A stretch of 26,940 nucleotides of DNA from Christensenella sp. UBA3700 (GTDB taxonomy: Bacteria > Bacillota > Clostridia > Christensenellales > UBA3700), in NCBI GenBank assembly GCA_002372775.1, contig DFIJ01000148.1:358-27297 (forward strand). Direction: 5' to 3'. Of the stretch, positions 16,932 through 25,151 are shown piece by piece. The position numbers and the translations under genes were made by a program. How positions within the stretch are numbered: position 1 is the stretch's first letter; the number at the start of each line of letters is the position of its first letter. The notes beneath the pieces were generated by a model. It was not told the origin of the DNA. It saw nothing but the letters and a program-made list of their open reading frames with translations, and made no database searches.

Positions 16932-18896
16932 TTATTTAATCTCTTTAATCTTTGTTTTGTATTTTGAATTAGCTCGCATTGCGTTTAGTATACATAAAAC
17001 CGCAACTCCTACATCTCCAAATACAGATATATACATCATGAATGGAATAGTGAATATTGCAGCTACAAGCATGATTAATACTTTAACGCCAATTGCAAAG
17101 GCTATATTCTCATATACAAGTCTCATTGTCTTTCTAGATATCTTCTTTGCAAGAGGTAGTCCTTTTAGATTATCGTGCATAAGAACTATATCTGAAGCCT
17201 CTATAGCTGCGTCTGAACCAACGCCACCCATAGCAATACCAATATCTGATCTCATTAGTACTGGAGCATCATTAATGCCATCGCCAACAAAGCATACAAT
17301 ATCGTTTTGATCTTTTGTTTTTAAGATGTTTTCAACTTCCTCAACTTTGTTTTGAGGAAGAAGTGATGCCTTATATGCAGTTAGTCCTAAAGTCTTAGCA
17401 ACGTGAGATGCAATTTTTTCATTATCTCCTGTAAGCATTATTGTTTTGCATCCTAAAGCATTTAATTCTTGTATTGTTTCTATAGCCTCTGGTTTAACCT
17501 CATCTGAGATAAGAATTGAGCCAACATATTCATTATTCTTTGCTACATAAACAATAGTTCCAATGCCATCTTCCTTCTCAAAAGTGATTCCTTCGCTTGT
17601 CATTAACTTTTCATTACCACAAAGGATAACATCCTTTCCATTAACTGCTTTAATACCAGAGCCTGCAATATTTGTTAATGTGTATTTAGATTCTACAGCT
17701 TTACCATATTCATTTACTATAGATCTAGCGATAGGGTGAGATGATTCTCTTTCTGCAATTGCTGCTAATTTTAGAATTTCTTCTTTTCTATCTTCTGGTA
17801 CAACTTTAGTTACAGCAAAGTTTCCTTTTGTTAGCGTTCCTGTTTTATCAAATACGAATATATTTGCTTTATCAAATAATTCTAGATAGTTAGAACCTTT
17901 AACTAATATTCCATATTTTGATGATGCGCCAATTCCTGCAAAGAAAGATAGAGGAATTGAAATTACTAAAGCGCATGGGCAAGAAACAACAAGGAAGTTT
18001 AATGCCTTATAAATCCAAGTCATAGGATCTTTTGTAATAATACTTGGAATAATAGCAAGAAGTAGTGCAGCGATAACAACTGATGGTGTATAGTATCTTG
18101 CAAACTTTGTTATAAAGTTTTCTGCTTTAGATTTATGTTCTGAAGCTTCTTCAACAAGACTTAATATCTTAGATACTGTTGAATCATAGAATGCTTTTTC
18201 AACTTGAACTCTAATTGTAGATGTTAAGTTAACACAGCCGCTTATTACTTCAGCGCCCTTAGAGATATCTCTTGGCAGAGATTCACCTGTTAAAGCTTTT
18301 GTATCTAGGGAAGTATCCCCATCAACAACAATACCATCAAGAGGGATCTTTTCACCAGGTCTTACTTCAATGATGTCTCCAACAGTTACTTCGTCTGGAT
18401 CAACTTCTTCAATCTCGCCATTCTCTCTTACAACATTTGCTACATCAGGTCTAATGTTCATTAGTGATGTAATAGACTTTCTAGATTTGCCAACAGCGTA
18501 TCCTTGGAACCATTCGCCAACTTGATAGAAAATAAGAACAGCACAAGCTTCATCAAAGCCTTCAATATCTTCGCCTCTGATTGCTGTTACAATACCAAGA
18601 GCAAAAGCACCTACTGTTGCTACAGCCATTAAGAATGCTTCATCAAGCATATGGCCATGAGCAATATTTAGAATAGCTTTCTTTAGAACATCATATCCAA
18701 TATATAAATAAACTATAAAGAATACTGTTAAAGTTAAAAGCCATCCGTATGATGTATTGAATAGGGCATTAGCACCATCTGCTATACCGCTACCTGTAAT
18801 ATCATTTGGAAGAGCTTTATCTAGAATAAGAAGCACTAGGTATGATACTAGTGCTATGCAAATTCTTATTAGGTTTTTCTTTTGTCTTTTTGTCAT
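16932..18896 (-). CDS. Zn/Cd/Pb-type P1B ATPase lacking an HMA domain
   Basis: Membrane efflux pump of the CadA/ZntA type. 654 residues. It starts directly with basic residues and the first membrane helix; no metal-binding domain precedes it. Present are TGES (203-206), the transport motif SCPCALVISIPL with Cys306-Pro-Cys308, DKTGTLTKG with phosphorylated Asp350, SSHPIARS, and GDGINDAPVL. The SCPCALV helix and the final short helices favour Zn, Cd or Pb over Cu. The HMA domain normally fused at the N-terminus is a separate gene ending one base upstream (TAA-T-ATG). Regulation is by the ArsR repressor two genes upstream. Exact metal is not decidable from sequence alone. Confidence 0.92.
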   Translation of the reverse strand: MTKRQKKNLIRICIALVSYLVLLILDKALPNDITGSGIADGANALFNTSYGWLLTLTVFFIVYLYIGYDVLKKAILNIAHGHMLDEAFLMAVATVGAFALGIVTAIRGEDIEGFDEACAVLIFYQVGEWFQGYAVGKSRKSITSLMNIRPDVANVVRENGEIEEVDPDEVTVGDIIEVRPGEKIPLDGIVVDGDTSLDTKALTGESLPRDISKGAEVISGCVNLTSTIRVQVEKAFYDSTVSKILSLVEEASEHKSKAENFITKFARYYTPSVVIAALLLAIIPSIITKDPMTWIYKALNFLVVSCPCALVISIPLSFFAGIGASSKYGILVKGSNYLELFDKANIFVFDKTGTLTKGNFAVTKVVPEDRKEEILKLAAIAERESSHPIARSIVNEYGKAVESKYTLTNIAGSGIKAVNGKDVILCGNEKLMTSEGITFEKEDGIGTIVYVAKNNEYVGSILISDEVKPEAIETIQELNALGCKTIMLTGDNEKIASHVAKTLGLTAYKASLLPQNKVEEVENILKTKDQNDIVCFVGDGINDAPVLMRSDIGIAMGGVGSDAAIEASDIVLMHDNLKGLPLAKKISRKTMRLVYENIAFAIGVKVLIMLVAAIFTIPFMMYISVFGDVGVAVLCILNAMRANSKYKTKIKEIK

Positions 18897-18897
18897 A

Positions 18898-19119
18898 TTA
18901 TTTCTCTAAAATTTCAAAATCTGGTTCAACCTTTCTTGCAACCTTTAGAATTTCTTTTTGTAGGGCTGAAACATTTGCGTTATCATCAACTTCAATCTTC
19001 ATTGTTTGGTTAATAAAACTAACCTTTGCGTCCTTGATGCCTTCTACTTTCTTAACAGCATCTTCGACTTTTTGTGCGCAAACTGCACAGTCTACTTCAA
19101 TCCCATATTTTTTAATCAT
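18898..19119 (-). CDS. Free HMA-domain metal-binding protein
   Basis: 73 residues forming one ferredoxin-like HMA domain. GIEVDCAVCAQKVEDAV carries the Cys11-x-x-Cys14 metal pair in the DCAxCA form seen at the N-terminus of CadA-type pumps. It probably passes Zn/Cd/Pb to, or regulates, the ATPase encoded one base downstream. SD GGAGGT lies nine bases before the ATG; a nearer ATG in another frame ends after four codons and is too close to the SD. Gene fission from the pump, or an ancestral separate chaperone, are both possible. Confidence 0.88.
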   Translation of the reverse strand: MIKKYGIEVDCAVCAQKVEDAVKKVEGIKDAKVSFINQTMKIEVDDNANVSALQKEILKVARKVEPDFEILEK

Positions 19120-19143
19120 TTTTCATGACCTCCATATATTTTT

Positions 19144-19461
19144 TTACTCGTTAATGTGTGATAATCCGCATTCAAAGATTTTTGTTACGTGATCATCATC
19201 TAAAGAATAGAAAACTTCCTTTCCACTCTTTCTAGCTTTTACAAGCTTAGATTGTCTTAGTATTCTTAATTGGTGAGATACTGAAGACTTTGTCATATCA
19301 AGACATGCAGCAATATCATCTACACAAAGTTCACTAATTTCTAAACAGCTTAAGATTTTAGTTCTTGTTGAATCACCAAATACTTTAAATAATTCAGCTA
19401 AGTCATATATTGTGTCTTCACTTGGCATTTTTGCCTTAACTTTTGCTACTATATCTTCCAT
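19144..19461 (-). CDS. ArsR/SmtB-family metal-responsive repressor
   Basis: Winged-helix dimer that should block its own operon until metal is bound. 105 residues: FKVFGDSTRTKILSCL, the recognition helix MTKSSVSHQLRILRQSKLV and wing RKSGKEVFYSL. The C-terminal helix holds Asp89, His91, His102 and Glu105, exactly the spacing of the SmtB/CzrA alpha-5 zinc site (D-x-H-x10-H-x2-E/H). The CadC-type alpha-3 site is incomplete: ELCVDDIA has one Cys (Cys46) where ELCVCDLA has two. This points to Zn as inducer. It is first in the operon, 24 bases before the HMA gene. Confidence 0.92.
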   Translation of the reverse strand: MEDIVAKVKAKMPSEDTIYDLAELFKVFGDSTRTKILSCLEISELCVDDIAACLDMTKSSVSHQLRILRQSKLVKARKSGKEVFYSLDDDHVTKIFECGLSHINE

Positions 19462-19481
19462 ATATAAACCTCATTTTCTTA

Positions 19482-19515
19482 ATTGAATAATTGAACGATT
19501 GTTCAACTGTTCAAT
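19482..19515 (-). promoter_or_regulatory. ArsR-family operator
   Basis: A 15-4-15 inverted repeat centred on GATT (19497-19500). The inner arms TTGAAC/GTTCAA are perfect and 13 of 15 outer positions match. It lies just downstream of the -10 box over the expected start site, as with other SmtB/CadC operators. Confidence 0.8.
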
Positions 19516-19518
19516 ACT

Positions 19519-19546
19519 ATTATAGCACTCTAAGTTATAGTGTCAA
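19519..19546 (-). promoter_or_regulatory. Promoter of the arsR-HMA-ATPase operon
   Basis: On the minus strand, TTGACA (19546-19541) and TATAAT (19524-19519) are both exact sigma-A consensus boxes with a 16-base spacer. Start would be near 19512, inside the operator. Confidence 0.82.
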
Positions 19547-19589
19547 GCAATAATAAAAGAAAGCGCCAAATAATTTTGACGCCCTCTTT
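19547..19589 (-). terminator. Intrinsic terminator after pyrG
   Basis: On the minus strand a 12-pair stem (19589-19578 with 19567-19556; three G-T wobbles) with a ten-base A/T loop is followed by a mixed T/A stretch. It closes the pyrG transcript just before the ArsR promoter region. Confidence 0.65.
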
Positions 19590-19612
19590 GTTGGTATATT
19601 AGATAGATAGTA

Positions 19613-21208
19613 TTAGACTCTCTTACATGCAGCAAGAACGAATTCTCTAAATAGAGGATGTGCATGGTTTGGTCTACTCTTGAACTCAGGATGGAATTGA
19701 ACTCCAACGAAGAAGTCTTCTCCTTTTAATTCAACAGTTTCAACAATTGATTCATCTGGTGATGTACCACTTATTGTTAGACCAGCTTTAACTAATTCAT
19801 CTTTAAAGTCGTTATTGAATTCATAACGATGTCTATGTCTTTCTGAAATTTCTGTAGATTGATATGCCTTTTCCATCATTGTGCCTGGAACGATTTTGCA
19901 AGGGTAGGCACCAAGTCTCATTGTGCCACCTAAATCTAATCCTCTTTGATCTGGCATTAAATCTATAACTAAATGCTTGCTGTTTTTATCAAACTCGCTT
20001 GAGTTTGCATCAGCATAATTAAGTACATGTCTTGCATATTCTATAACAGTGATTTGCATACCAAGACAAATACCAAAATATGGAACATGATTCTCTCTTG
20101 CATATTCACAAGATGCTATCATACCTTCGATACCTCTTTGACCAAATCCACCTGGTACGATAATACCTTGACAGTCTTTGAAAATCTCTTTAGCACTTTC
20201 TTTTGTTACAAGGTCACTATCTACCCATTTGATCTTCATATTCTTACCAGCAACATAACTTGCATGGTTTAAAGATTCAACAACAGAAAGGTATGAATCG
20301 TGTAACTTTACATATTTACCAACTAGGGCAATTTGTACTTCGCCTTTTCTAGCATGGATTGTATCAACCATATCTTCCCAAGGTTTTAAATCAACACTTC
20401 TCTCTTCAAGACCAAGTTCTCTTAAAGCAACTTTGTCTAATCCATTCTTATGAAGCATTAGTGGAGCTTCATATAAACATGGAAGTGTAGTGTTAGAAAT
20501 AACACAATCGTCAGCTACGTTACAGAACATAGCAATTTTCTTTTTAATACCTTCTGGGATTTCTTCATCAGTTCTTGTAACAATAATATCTGGAGCAAGA
20601 CCTAAAGATTGCATCTCTTTTACAGAGTGTTGAGTAGGTTTAGATTTATATTCATCTGAACCAGATATATATGGAACTAAACAAACGTGGATAAATAAAC
20701 AATTTCTTCTACCAACTTCAAGTGAGAATTGTCTAATCGCTTCTAAGAATGGTTGAGATTCAATATCACCAATAGTACCGCCGATTTCTGTAATCATAAT
20801 ATCAGCTTTAGTTACTTCAGCATTTTTTCTAATAAAATCTTTAATTTCATTTGTAACGTGAGGAATGATTTGAACTGTCTCACCAAGATATTCGCCTCTT
20901 CTTTCCTTATTTAACACATTCCAATATACTTTACCTGATGTTAGGTTAGAGTATTTTGTTAAATCTGTATTAATGAATCTTTCATAGTGACCAAGGTCTA
21001 AGTCCGTTTCAGCACCATCGTCAGTAACGAATACTTCACCATGTTGGAATGGACTCATTGTTCCTGGGTCAACATTCATGTAAGGGTCAAGTTTTTGTGA
21101 AGCAATCTTATAGCCACGATTCTTTAGTAATCTGCCTAAAGAAGCGGCTGTAATACCTTTACCAAGACCTGATACAACACCACCAGTTACGAAAATAAAT
21201 TTTGTCAT
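19613..21208 (-). CDS. pyrG: CTP synthase
   Basis: Makes CTP from UTP with ATP and glutamine-derived ammonia. 531 residues, normal. Amidoligase domain with SGLGKGITAASLGRLL, QKLDPYMNVDPGTM and GAETDLDLGHYERF; class I glutaminase domain with PGGFGQRGIEGM, nucleophile Cys381 in FGICLGMQ and the His-Glu pair in FHPEFKSRP. The start lies 28 bases after the GXGXG gene with SD AAGGAGAG, and no terminator or clear promoter intervenes, so it is probably transcribed with the glutamate synthase operon. It consumes glutamine, so nitrogen control would be sensible. Confidence 0.97.
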   Translation of the reverse strand: MTKFIFVTGGVVSGLGKGITAASLGRLLKNRGYKIASQKLDPYMNVDPGTMSPFQHGEVFVTDDGAETDLDLGHYERFINTDLTKYSNLTSGKVYWNVLNKERRGEYLGETVQIIPHVTNEIKDFIRKNAEVTKADIMITEIGGTIGDIESQPFLEAIRQFSLEVGRRNCLFIHVCLVPYISGSDEYKSKPTQHSVKEMQSLGLAPDIIVTRTDEEIPEGIKKKIAMFCNVADDCVISNTTLPCLYEAPLMLHKNGLDKVALRELGLEERSVDLKPWEDMVDTIHARKGEVQIALVGKYVKLHDSYLSVVESLNHASYVAGKNMKIKWVDSDLVTKESAKEIFKDCQGIIVPGGFGQRGIEGMIASCEYARENHVPYFGICLGMQITVIEYARHVLNYADANSSEFDKNSKHLVIDLMPDQRGLDLGGTMRLGAYPCKIVPGTMMEKAYQSTEISERHRHRYEFNNDFKDELVKAGLTISGTSPDESIVETVELKGEDFFVGVQFHPEFKSRPNHAHPLFREFVLAACKRV

Positions 21209-21236
21209 ACTATCTATCTCTCCTTATCTATAACTA

Positions 21237-21959
21237 TTAATTTGCTGTATATAATCTCTTGTATGGATTAGCAGAGTTTGGTTTTAAAACAAAGAAGTGC
21301 TCGTCCATAATGTTCTTTTCGTTTAGATTGAAATCTTTTGCATATTCAACTAAATAAGTTTCTAGTTCTTTTAAATCTTCTTCGCTTGCGTCTTCACATT
21401 TAACTTGTGGAGGTAGTGGGGAAGTAATTTCTTTAGCTCTTAAGAATATCTTTCCACCATGCATACCAACACCTGTAAAGTTTCCAACAATATCCTTGTT
21501 GCCAGCTAAATTTAATACAACTAATATTCCTCCTGCCATATACTCACCTAGGAAGCTACCAACTTTACCTCCGATGATAATAACAGGGAACTTTTCTTTA
21601 TAAGCTTTCATATGGATACCAGTTCTATAACCAGCATCTCCATTAATATATATTTTGCCACCACGCATTGCGTATCCAGTAGCATCACCAGATGAACCAT
21701 GAACAATAATCTTTCCTTCATTCATAGTGTCTCCAACTGCATCTTGCACAGAGGCCATAACTTCAATGTTAGAACCATCCATATATGCACCAAGTGCATT
21801 TCCTGGAACGCCTTCAATCTTTATATTCTTTCCGCCAATGCCGGCAGCAATATATCTTTGTCCTACTACATTCTTTAATTTAATATCTGAATCTTGAGAT
21901 GATCTAACTAGATCACATACTTCTTTATAATCTTTATCTAAACAATCAATAGTAACCAT
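21237..21959 (-). CDS. Glutamate synthase GXGXG (beta-helix) subunit
   Basis: Corresponds to the C-terminal structural domain of large-subunit glutamate synthase, made here as a 240-residue protein. It is dominated by glycine-rich beta-helix repeats such as GIGGKNIKIEG, GSSGDATGYAMRGGKI and GDAGYRTGIHMKAY, followed by GGKVGSFLGEYMAGG. No catalytic residues are expected; it organises the synthase. It overlaps the FAD gene by one base. Together with the other four genes it rebuilds the archaeal-type split enzyme. Confidence 0.92.
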   Translation of the reverse strand: MVTIDCLDKDYKEVCDLVRSSQDSDIKLKNVVGQRYIAAGIGGKNIKIEGVPGNALGAYMDGSNIEVMASVQDAVGDTMNEGKIIVHGSSGDATGYAMRGGKIYINGDAGYRTGIHMKAYKEKFPVIIIGGKVGSFLGEYMAGGILVVLNLAGNKDIVGNFTGVGMHGGKIFLRAKEITSPLPPQVKCEDASEEDLKELETYLVEYAKDFNLNEKNIMDEHFFVLKPNSANPYKRLYTAN

Positions 21960-23197
21960 TAATGAGACCTCCCTAATTTTTCTTGTCTGTCTTTTAGAGT
22001 GAATGCCATAAGTTGTGGATGTTCTCTAACTAGAGTGTAGTCAATAGAATCTAGTGGTGTCTTATTTCTAATTAGGGAAGTATAAATACCAGCTCTTTGT
22101 ACATCACCAATCATAATAAATCCGACAAGCTTATTATCCTTTGTGAATAATACCTTATAATTATTCTCGTCATCTAAAACGATATCTTTATCGCCAATAT
22201 AACTACCAGCAGTAATGATATGTAAATCAAAGAATCCAATTGAGTTCATAGGCATTGCTTGATCAAATGGCTCTTCGCCGCCTGCCATAGAAATACCTGC
22301 AGCTCTTCCTTGGAAATATGCATTTGGTAAAATTGCTACAATTCTTTGTGTATCACAAGAGATATCAAAACATTCTGCACAGTCACCACCTGCATATATA
22401 TCTTCAATAGAAGTCTTTCCTAATGTATCTACAACAATACCTCTATTAACTTGTCCACCGATTGCTTGGAATAATTGTGTATTTGGTCTAACACCAACTG
22501 CAGTAACTAATGTGTCAAAACTTAGTTCTTTACCTTGAGTTGTTGTAGCTGTTGCAGCACTTGTAAATTCAGCAATACTTTCACCAAGAATGAATTTAAC
22601 ACCTTTCTTTTCTAATGATGCTTTTACAAGGTCACTTCCTTTTTCATCTAATATGCTTGGTAATACTCTATTAGCAAGATCAATAACTGTTATTGATTTA
22701 ACTTTGCTTAAGATACCTTCAACACACTTTAGACCAATAAGACCTGCACCTACTACTAATACATTAGATTCAGAATTAATCATAGAATCTAACTTTAGGG
22801 CATCATCAATTGTCATAAATGATGTTTTCTTTTCTACAAGTTCGATTCCTTTCATTGGAGGAAGGAATGGTCTTGAACCAGTAGCTAGCATTAACTTCTT
22901 GTAAGAAACAGTTGAACCATTAGATAGGGCAACTTGCTTCTTATCTTTATCTATTGCTGTAACTTCAACACCTAATATTGTTTCTACTTTGTTATCGTCA
23001 TAGAAAGATAAATCTCTATAATTCATCTTCTCTAGAGTTGTCTTTCCCATTAACATATAAGAAATTAATGGACGTCCATAAACAAAGTGGTTTTCATTAC
23101 CAATTACTGTAATTGTGCCAGTTGTATCGACTTTTCTTATTCCTTCAATAGTACCGATGGCAGCAATTGAATTACCAATTATTACATAATCACTCAT
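21959..23197 (-). CDS. FAD/NAD(P)-dependent oxidoreductase of glutamate synthase cluster
   Basis: 412 residues of the Pyr_redox_2 fold. N-terminal FAD site VIIGNSIAAIGTIEG; second Rossmann motif VLVVGAGLIGLKCVEG near residue 150 for NAD(P)H; ATGSRPFLPP; and the closing FAD motif DIYAGGDCAE. It resembles nitrite-reductase or rubredoxin-reductase-like flavoproteins and is not classical GltD. It likely feeds NAD(P)H electrons through the adjacent ferredoxin to the FMN subunit. The order within the operon supports this; the electron donor is inferred. Confidence 0.87.
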   Translation of the reverse strand: MSDYVIIGNSIAAIGTIEGIRKVDTTGTITVIGNENHFVYGRPLISYMLMGKTTLEKMNYRDLSFYDDNKVETILGVEVTAIDKDKKQVALSNGSTVSYKKLMLATGSRPFLPPMKGIELVEKKTSFMTIDDALKLDSMINSESNVLVVGAGLIGLKCVEGILSKVKSITVIDLANRVLPSILDEKGSDLVKASLEKKGVKFILGESIAEFTSAATATTTQGKELSFDTLVTAVGVRPNTQLFQAIGGQVNRGIVVDTLGKTSIEDIYAGGDCAECFDISCDTQRIVAILPNAYFQGRAAGISMAGGEEPFDQAMPMNSIGFFDLHIITAGSYIGDKDIVLDDENNYKVLFTKDNKLVGFIMIGDVQRAGIYTSLIRNKTPLDSIDYTLVREHPQLMAFTLKDRQEKLGRSH

Positions 23198-23199
23198 TT

Positions 23200-23631
23200 T
23201 TATCTCTCCTCGTATACTATTGCATGGTTAGGGCAGCCCTTTACACATGCAGGTTCTTTGCTTGAATTTTGTAAGCATAGTTCGCACTTTTGCATTACAC
23301 CTTTTTGTGATGGCATGATTGCTCCATATGGGCAAGCCATTACACAACTATGACAGCCAACACACTTTGTGTCATCAATTCTTATTACACCATCCTCATC
23401 TAAATGAAGAGCACCAGCAATACAAGCTCTAACACAAATTGGATCTTTGCAATGTCTACATTGAACAGCAAAAGAAATACCATTTGCCTTTTCGACTTTT
23501 ATTCTTGGGTTAATAGTTACGTTATTTAACGCCTTTACCATATCAGTCATACCAGAATTGGCAAATGCGCAATTATATTCACATAATCTACAACCTAAAC
23601 ACCATTTCTCATTAACATAAACTCTTTTCAT
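23200..23631 (-). CDS. Four-cluster [4Fe-4S] ferredoxin subunit
   Basis: 143 residues with sixteen cysteines arranged as in DmsB/HycB-type electron carriers: CLGCRLCEYNC at 11-21, CRHCKDPICVRAC, CVGCHSCVMACP and CELC...CVKGCP. No signal peptide, so cytosolic. It lies between the FMN subunit and the FAD subunit genes, two and eleven bases away, and should carry electrons between them. SD is modest. Identity of the partner is from context. Confidence 0.9.
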   Translation of the reverse strand: MKRVYVNEKWCLGCRLCEYNCAFANSGMTDMVKALNNVTINPRIKVEKANGISFAVQCRHCKDPICVRACIAGALHLDEDGVIRIDDTKCVGCHSCVMACPYGAIMPSQKGVMQKCELCLQNSSKEPACVKGCPNHAIVYEER

Positions 23632-23642
23632 TGCTATTCACC

Positions 23643-25148
23643 TTATTCTCCAGCATGCTTGATTCCAAGAATCTCTAATTCTTTTTCTGTTAGGCCAACT
23701 CCTCTTAACATTAATCTATTACCTCTTAATGCTTCAATAGAGTTAATACCCATACCACCCATCATCTCTTTGATTTCATGTGTCCATGCTTCAATTAGAT
23801 TAACAAGTCTTTGTGAGCCTACATCTGGGTTTAATCTCTTAGTTAAATCAGGTCTTTGTGTAGCAATACCCCAGTTACATCTACCAAGGTGACATGATCT
23901 ACATAAGTGGCAACCAAGTGCAAGTAGGGCACCAGTTGCAATATAACAAGCATCAGCTCCTAAGGCTATAGCTTTTACAACATCTGCTGATGATCTAATA
24001 GAACCACCAACAACTAAAGATACATTATCTCTAATACCTTCATCTCTTAATCTCTTATCTACCGTAGCAAGAGCAAGTTCAATAGGTATACCTACATTAT
24101 CTCTAATACGAGTTGGAGCAGCACCTGTACCACCTCTGAAACCATCGATAGCAATAATATCTGCGCCAGATCTTGCAATACCTGATGCAATAACAGCTAC
24201 GTTATGTACAGCAGCAATCTTTACGATAACTGGCTTCTTATAATCTGAAGCTTCTTTTAATGAATATACAAGTTGACGTAAATCTTCAATTGAATAAATA
24301 TCATGGTGTGGAGCTGGAGAGATTGCATCTGAACCTTCTGGAATCATACGAGTCTTTGAAACGTCAGCTGTAACTTTTTGTCCAGGTAAGTGTCCACCGA
24401 TACCAGGCTTAGCACCTTGTCCCATCTTAATTTCAATGGCGGCACCAGTATTTAAGAAGTCTTTATTAACACCAAATCTGCCTGAAGCTACTTGAACAAT
24501 AGTATTTGGACCATATTTATAGAAGTCTTCATGAAGACCACCTTCACCAGTGTTATATAAAATACCAAGTTCTGTAGCTGCTCTTGCTAATGATTCGTGA
24601 GCATTGTAGCTGATAGAACCATAACTCATAGCTGAGAACATAATTGGTGTAGATAATTCAAGTTGTGGAGGTAAGTTGTTAACAATATTGCCAGACTTAT
24701 CTTTAACGATATCTTTTGGCTTTGCACCTAAGAATGTTCTTGTCTCCATTGGTTCACGTAGTGGATCGATAGGAGGGTTTGTTACTTGAGATGCATTGAT
24801 TAAAATCTTATCCCAATATACTGGAAGTGGTTCTGGATTACCCATTGAAGATAATAAAACACCTGCAGTATCTGCTTGTTTATATATTGATGTCATATTT
24901 GCTTGTGTCCAGTTAGCATTTTCCTTAAAGCAGTTATCAGACTTAACAATCTTTAAAGCTTTAGTTGGACATAGAGCAACGCATCTATGACAGTTTACAC
25001 ACTTTGTTTCATCAGATAGCATCACCTTTAAATCAGAATCATATCTATGAACTTCGTTAGAGCATTGATTTTCACAAACTCTACATTTAATACATCTATC
25101 TTGATTTCTAACAACCTCGTATAAAGGTTCTATAAAATTAATAGCCAT
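23643..25148 (-). CDS. Glutamate synthase FMN/Fe-S central subunit with N-terminal ferredoxin domain
   Basis: Reductive transfer of ammonia to 2-oxoglutarate. 501 residues. Two [4Fe-4S] sets at the N-terminus: Cys19, 22, 25, 29 and Cys50, 53, 56, 60. Then the FMN-binding TIM barrel: STPIMFSAMSYGSIS, NTGEGGLHED, KMGQGAKPGIGGHLPG, SPAPHHDIYSIEDL, IAIDGFRGGTGAAPT and GGSIRSSADV. Near the C-terminus GCHLCRSCHLGRCNWGIATQ supplies the cysteines of the 3Fe-4S cluster. The architecture is that of methanogen and clostridial split GltB, without the glutaminase or GXGXG domains. Three bases after the glutaminase gene. Confidence 0.94.
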   Translation of the reverse strand: MAINFIEPLYEVVRNQDRCIKCRVCENQCSNEVHRYDSDLKVMLSDETKCVNCHRCVALCPTKALKIVKSDNCFKENANWTQANMTSIYKQADTAGVLLSSMGNPEPLPVYWDKILINASQVTNPPIDPLREPMETRTFLGAKPKDIVKDKSGNIVNNLPPQLELSTPIMFSAMSYGSISYNAHESLARAATELGILYNTGEGGLHEDFYKYGPNTIVQVASGRFGVNKDFLNTGAAIEIKMGQGAKPGIGGHLPGQKVTADVSKTRMIPEGSDAISPAPHHDIYSIEDLRQLVYSLKEASDYKKPVIVKIAAVHNVAVIASGIARSGADIIAIDGFRGGTGAAPTRIRDNVGIPIELALATVDKRLRDEGIRDNVSLVVGGSIRSSADVVKAIALGADACYIATGALLALGCHLCRSCHLGRCNWGIATQRPDLTKRLNPDVGSQRLVNLIEAWTHEIKEMMGGMGINSIEALRGNRLMLRGVGLTEKELEILGIKHAGE

Positions 25149-25151
25149 AAA

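Noticed and set aside
16906..17310. 134-codon plus-strand open frame
   Set aside because: Antisense to the conserved end of the zinc ATPase and starts within the bidirectional terminator.
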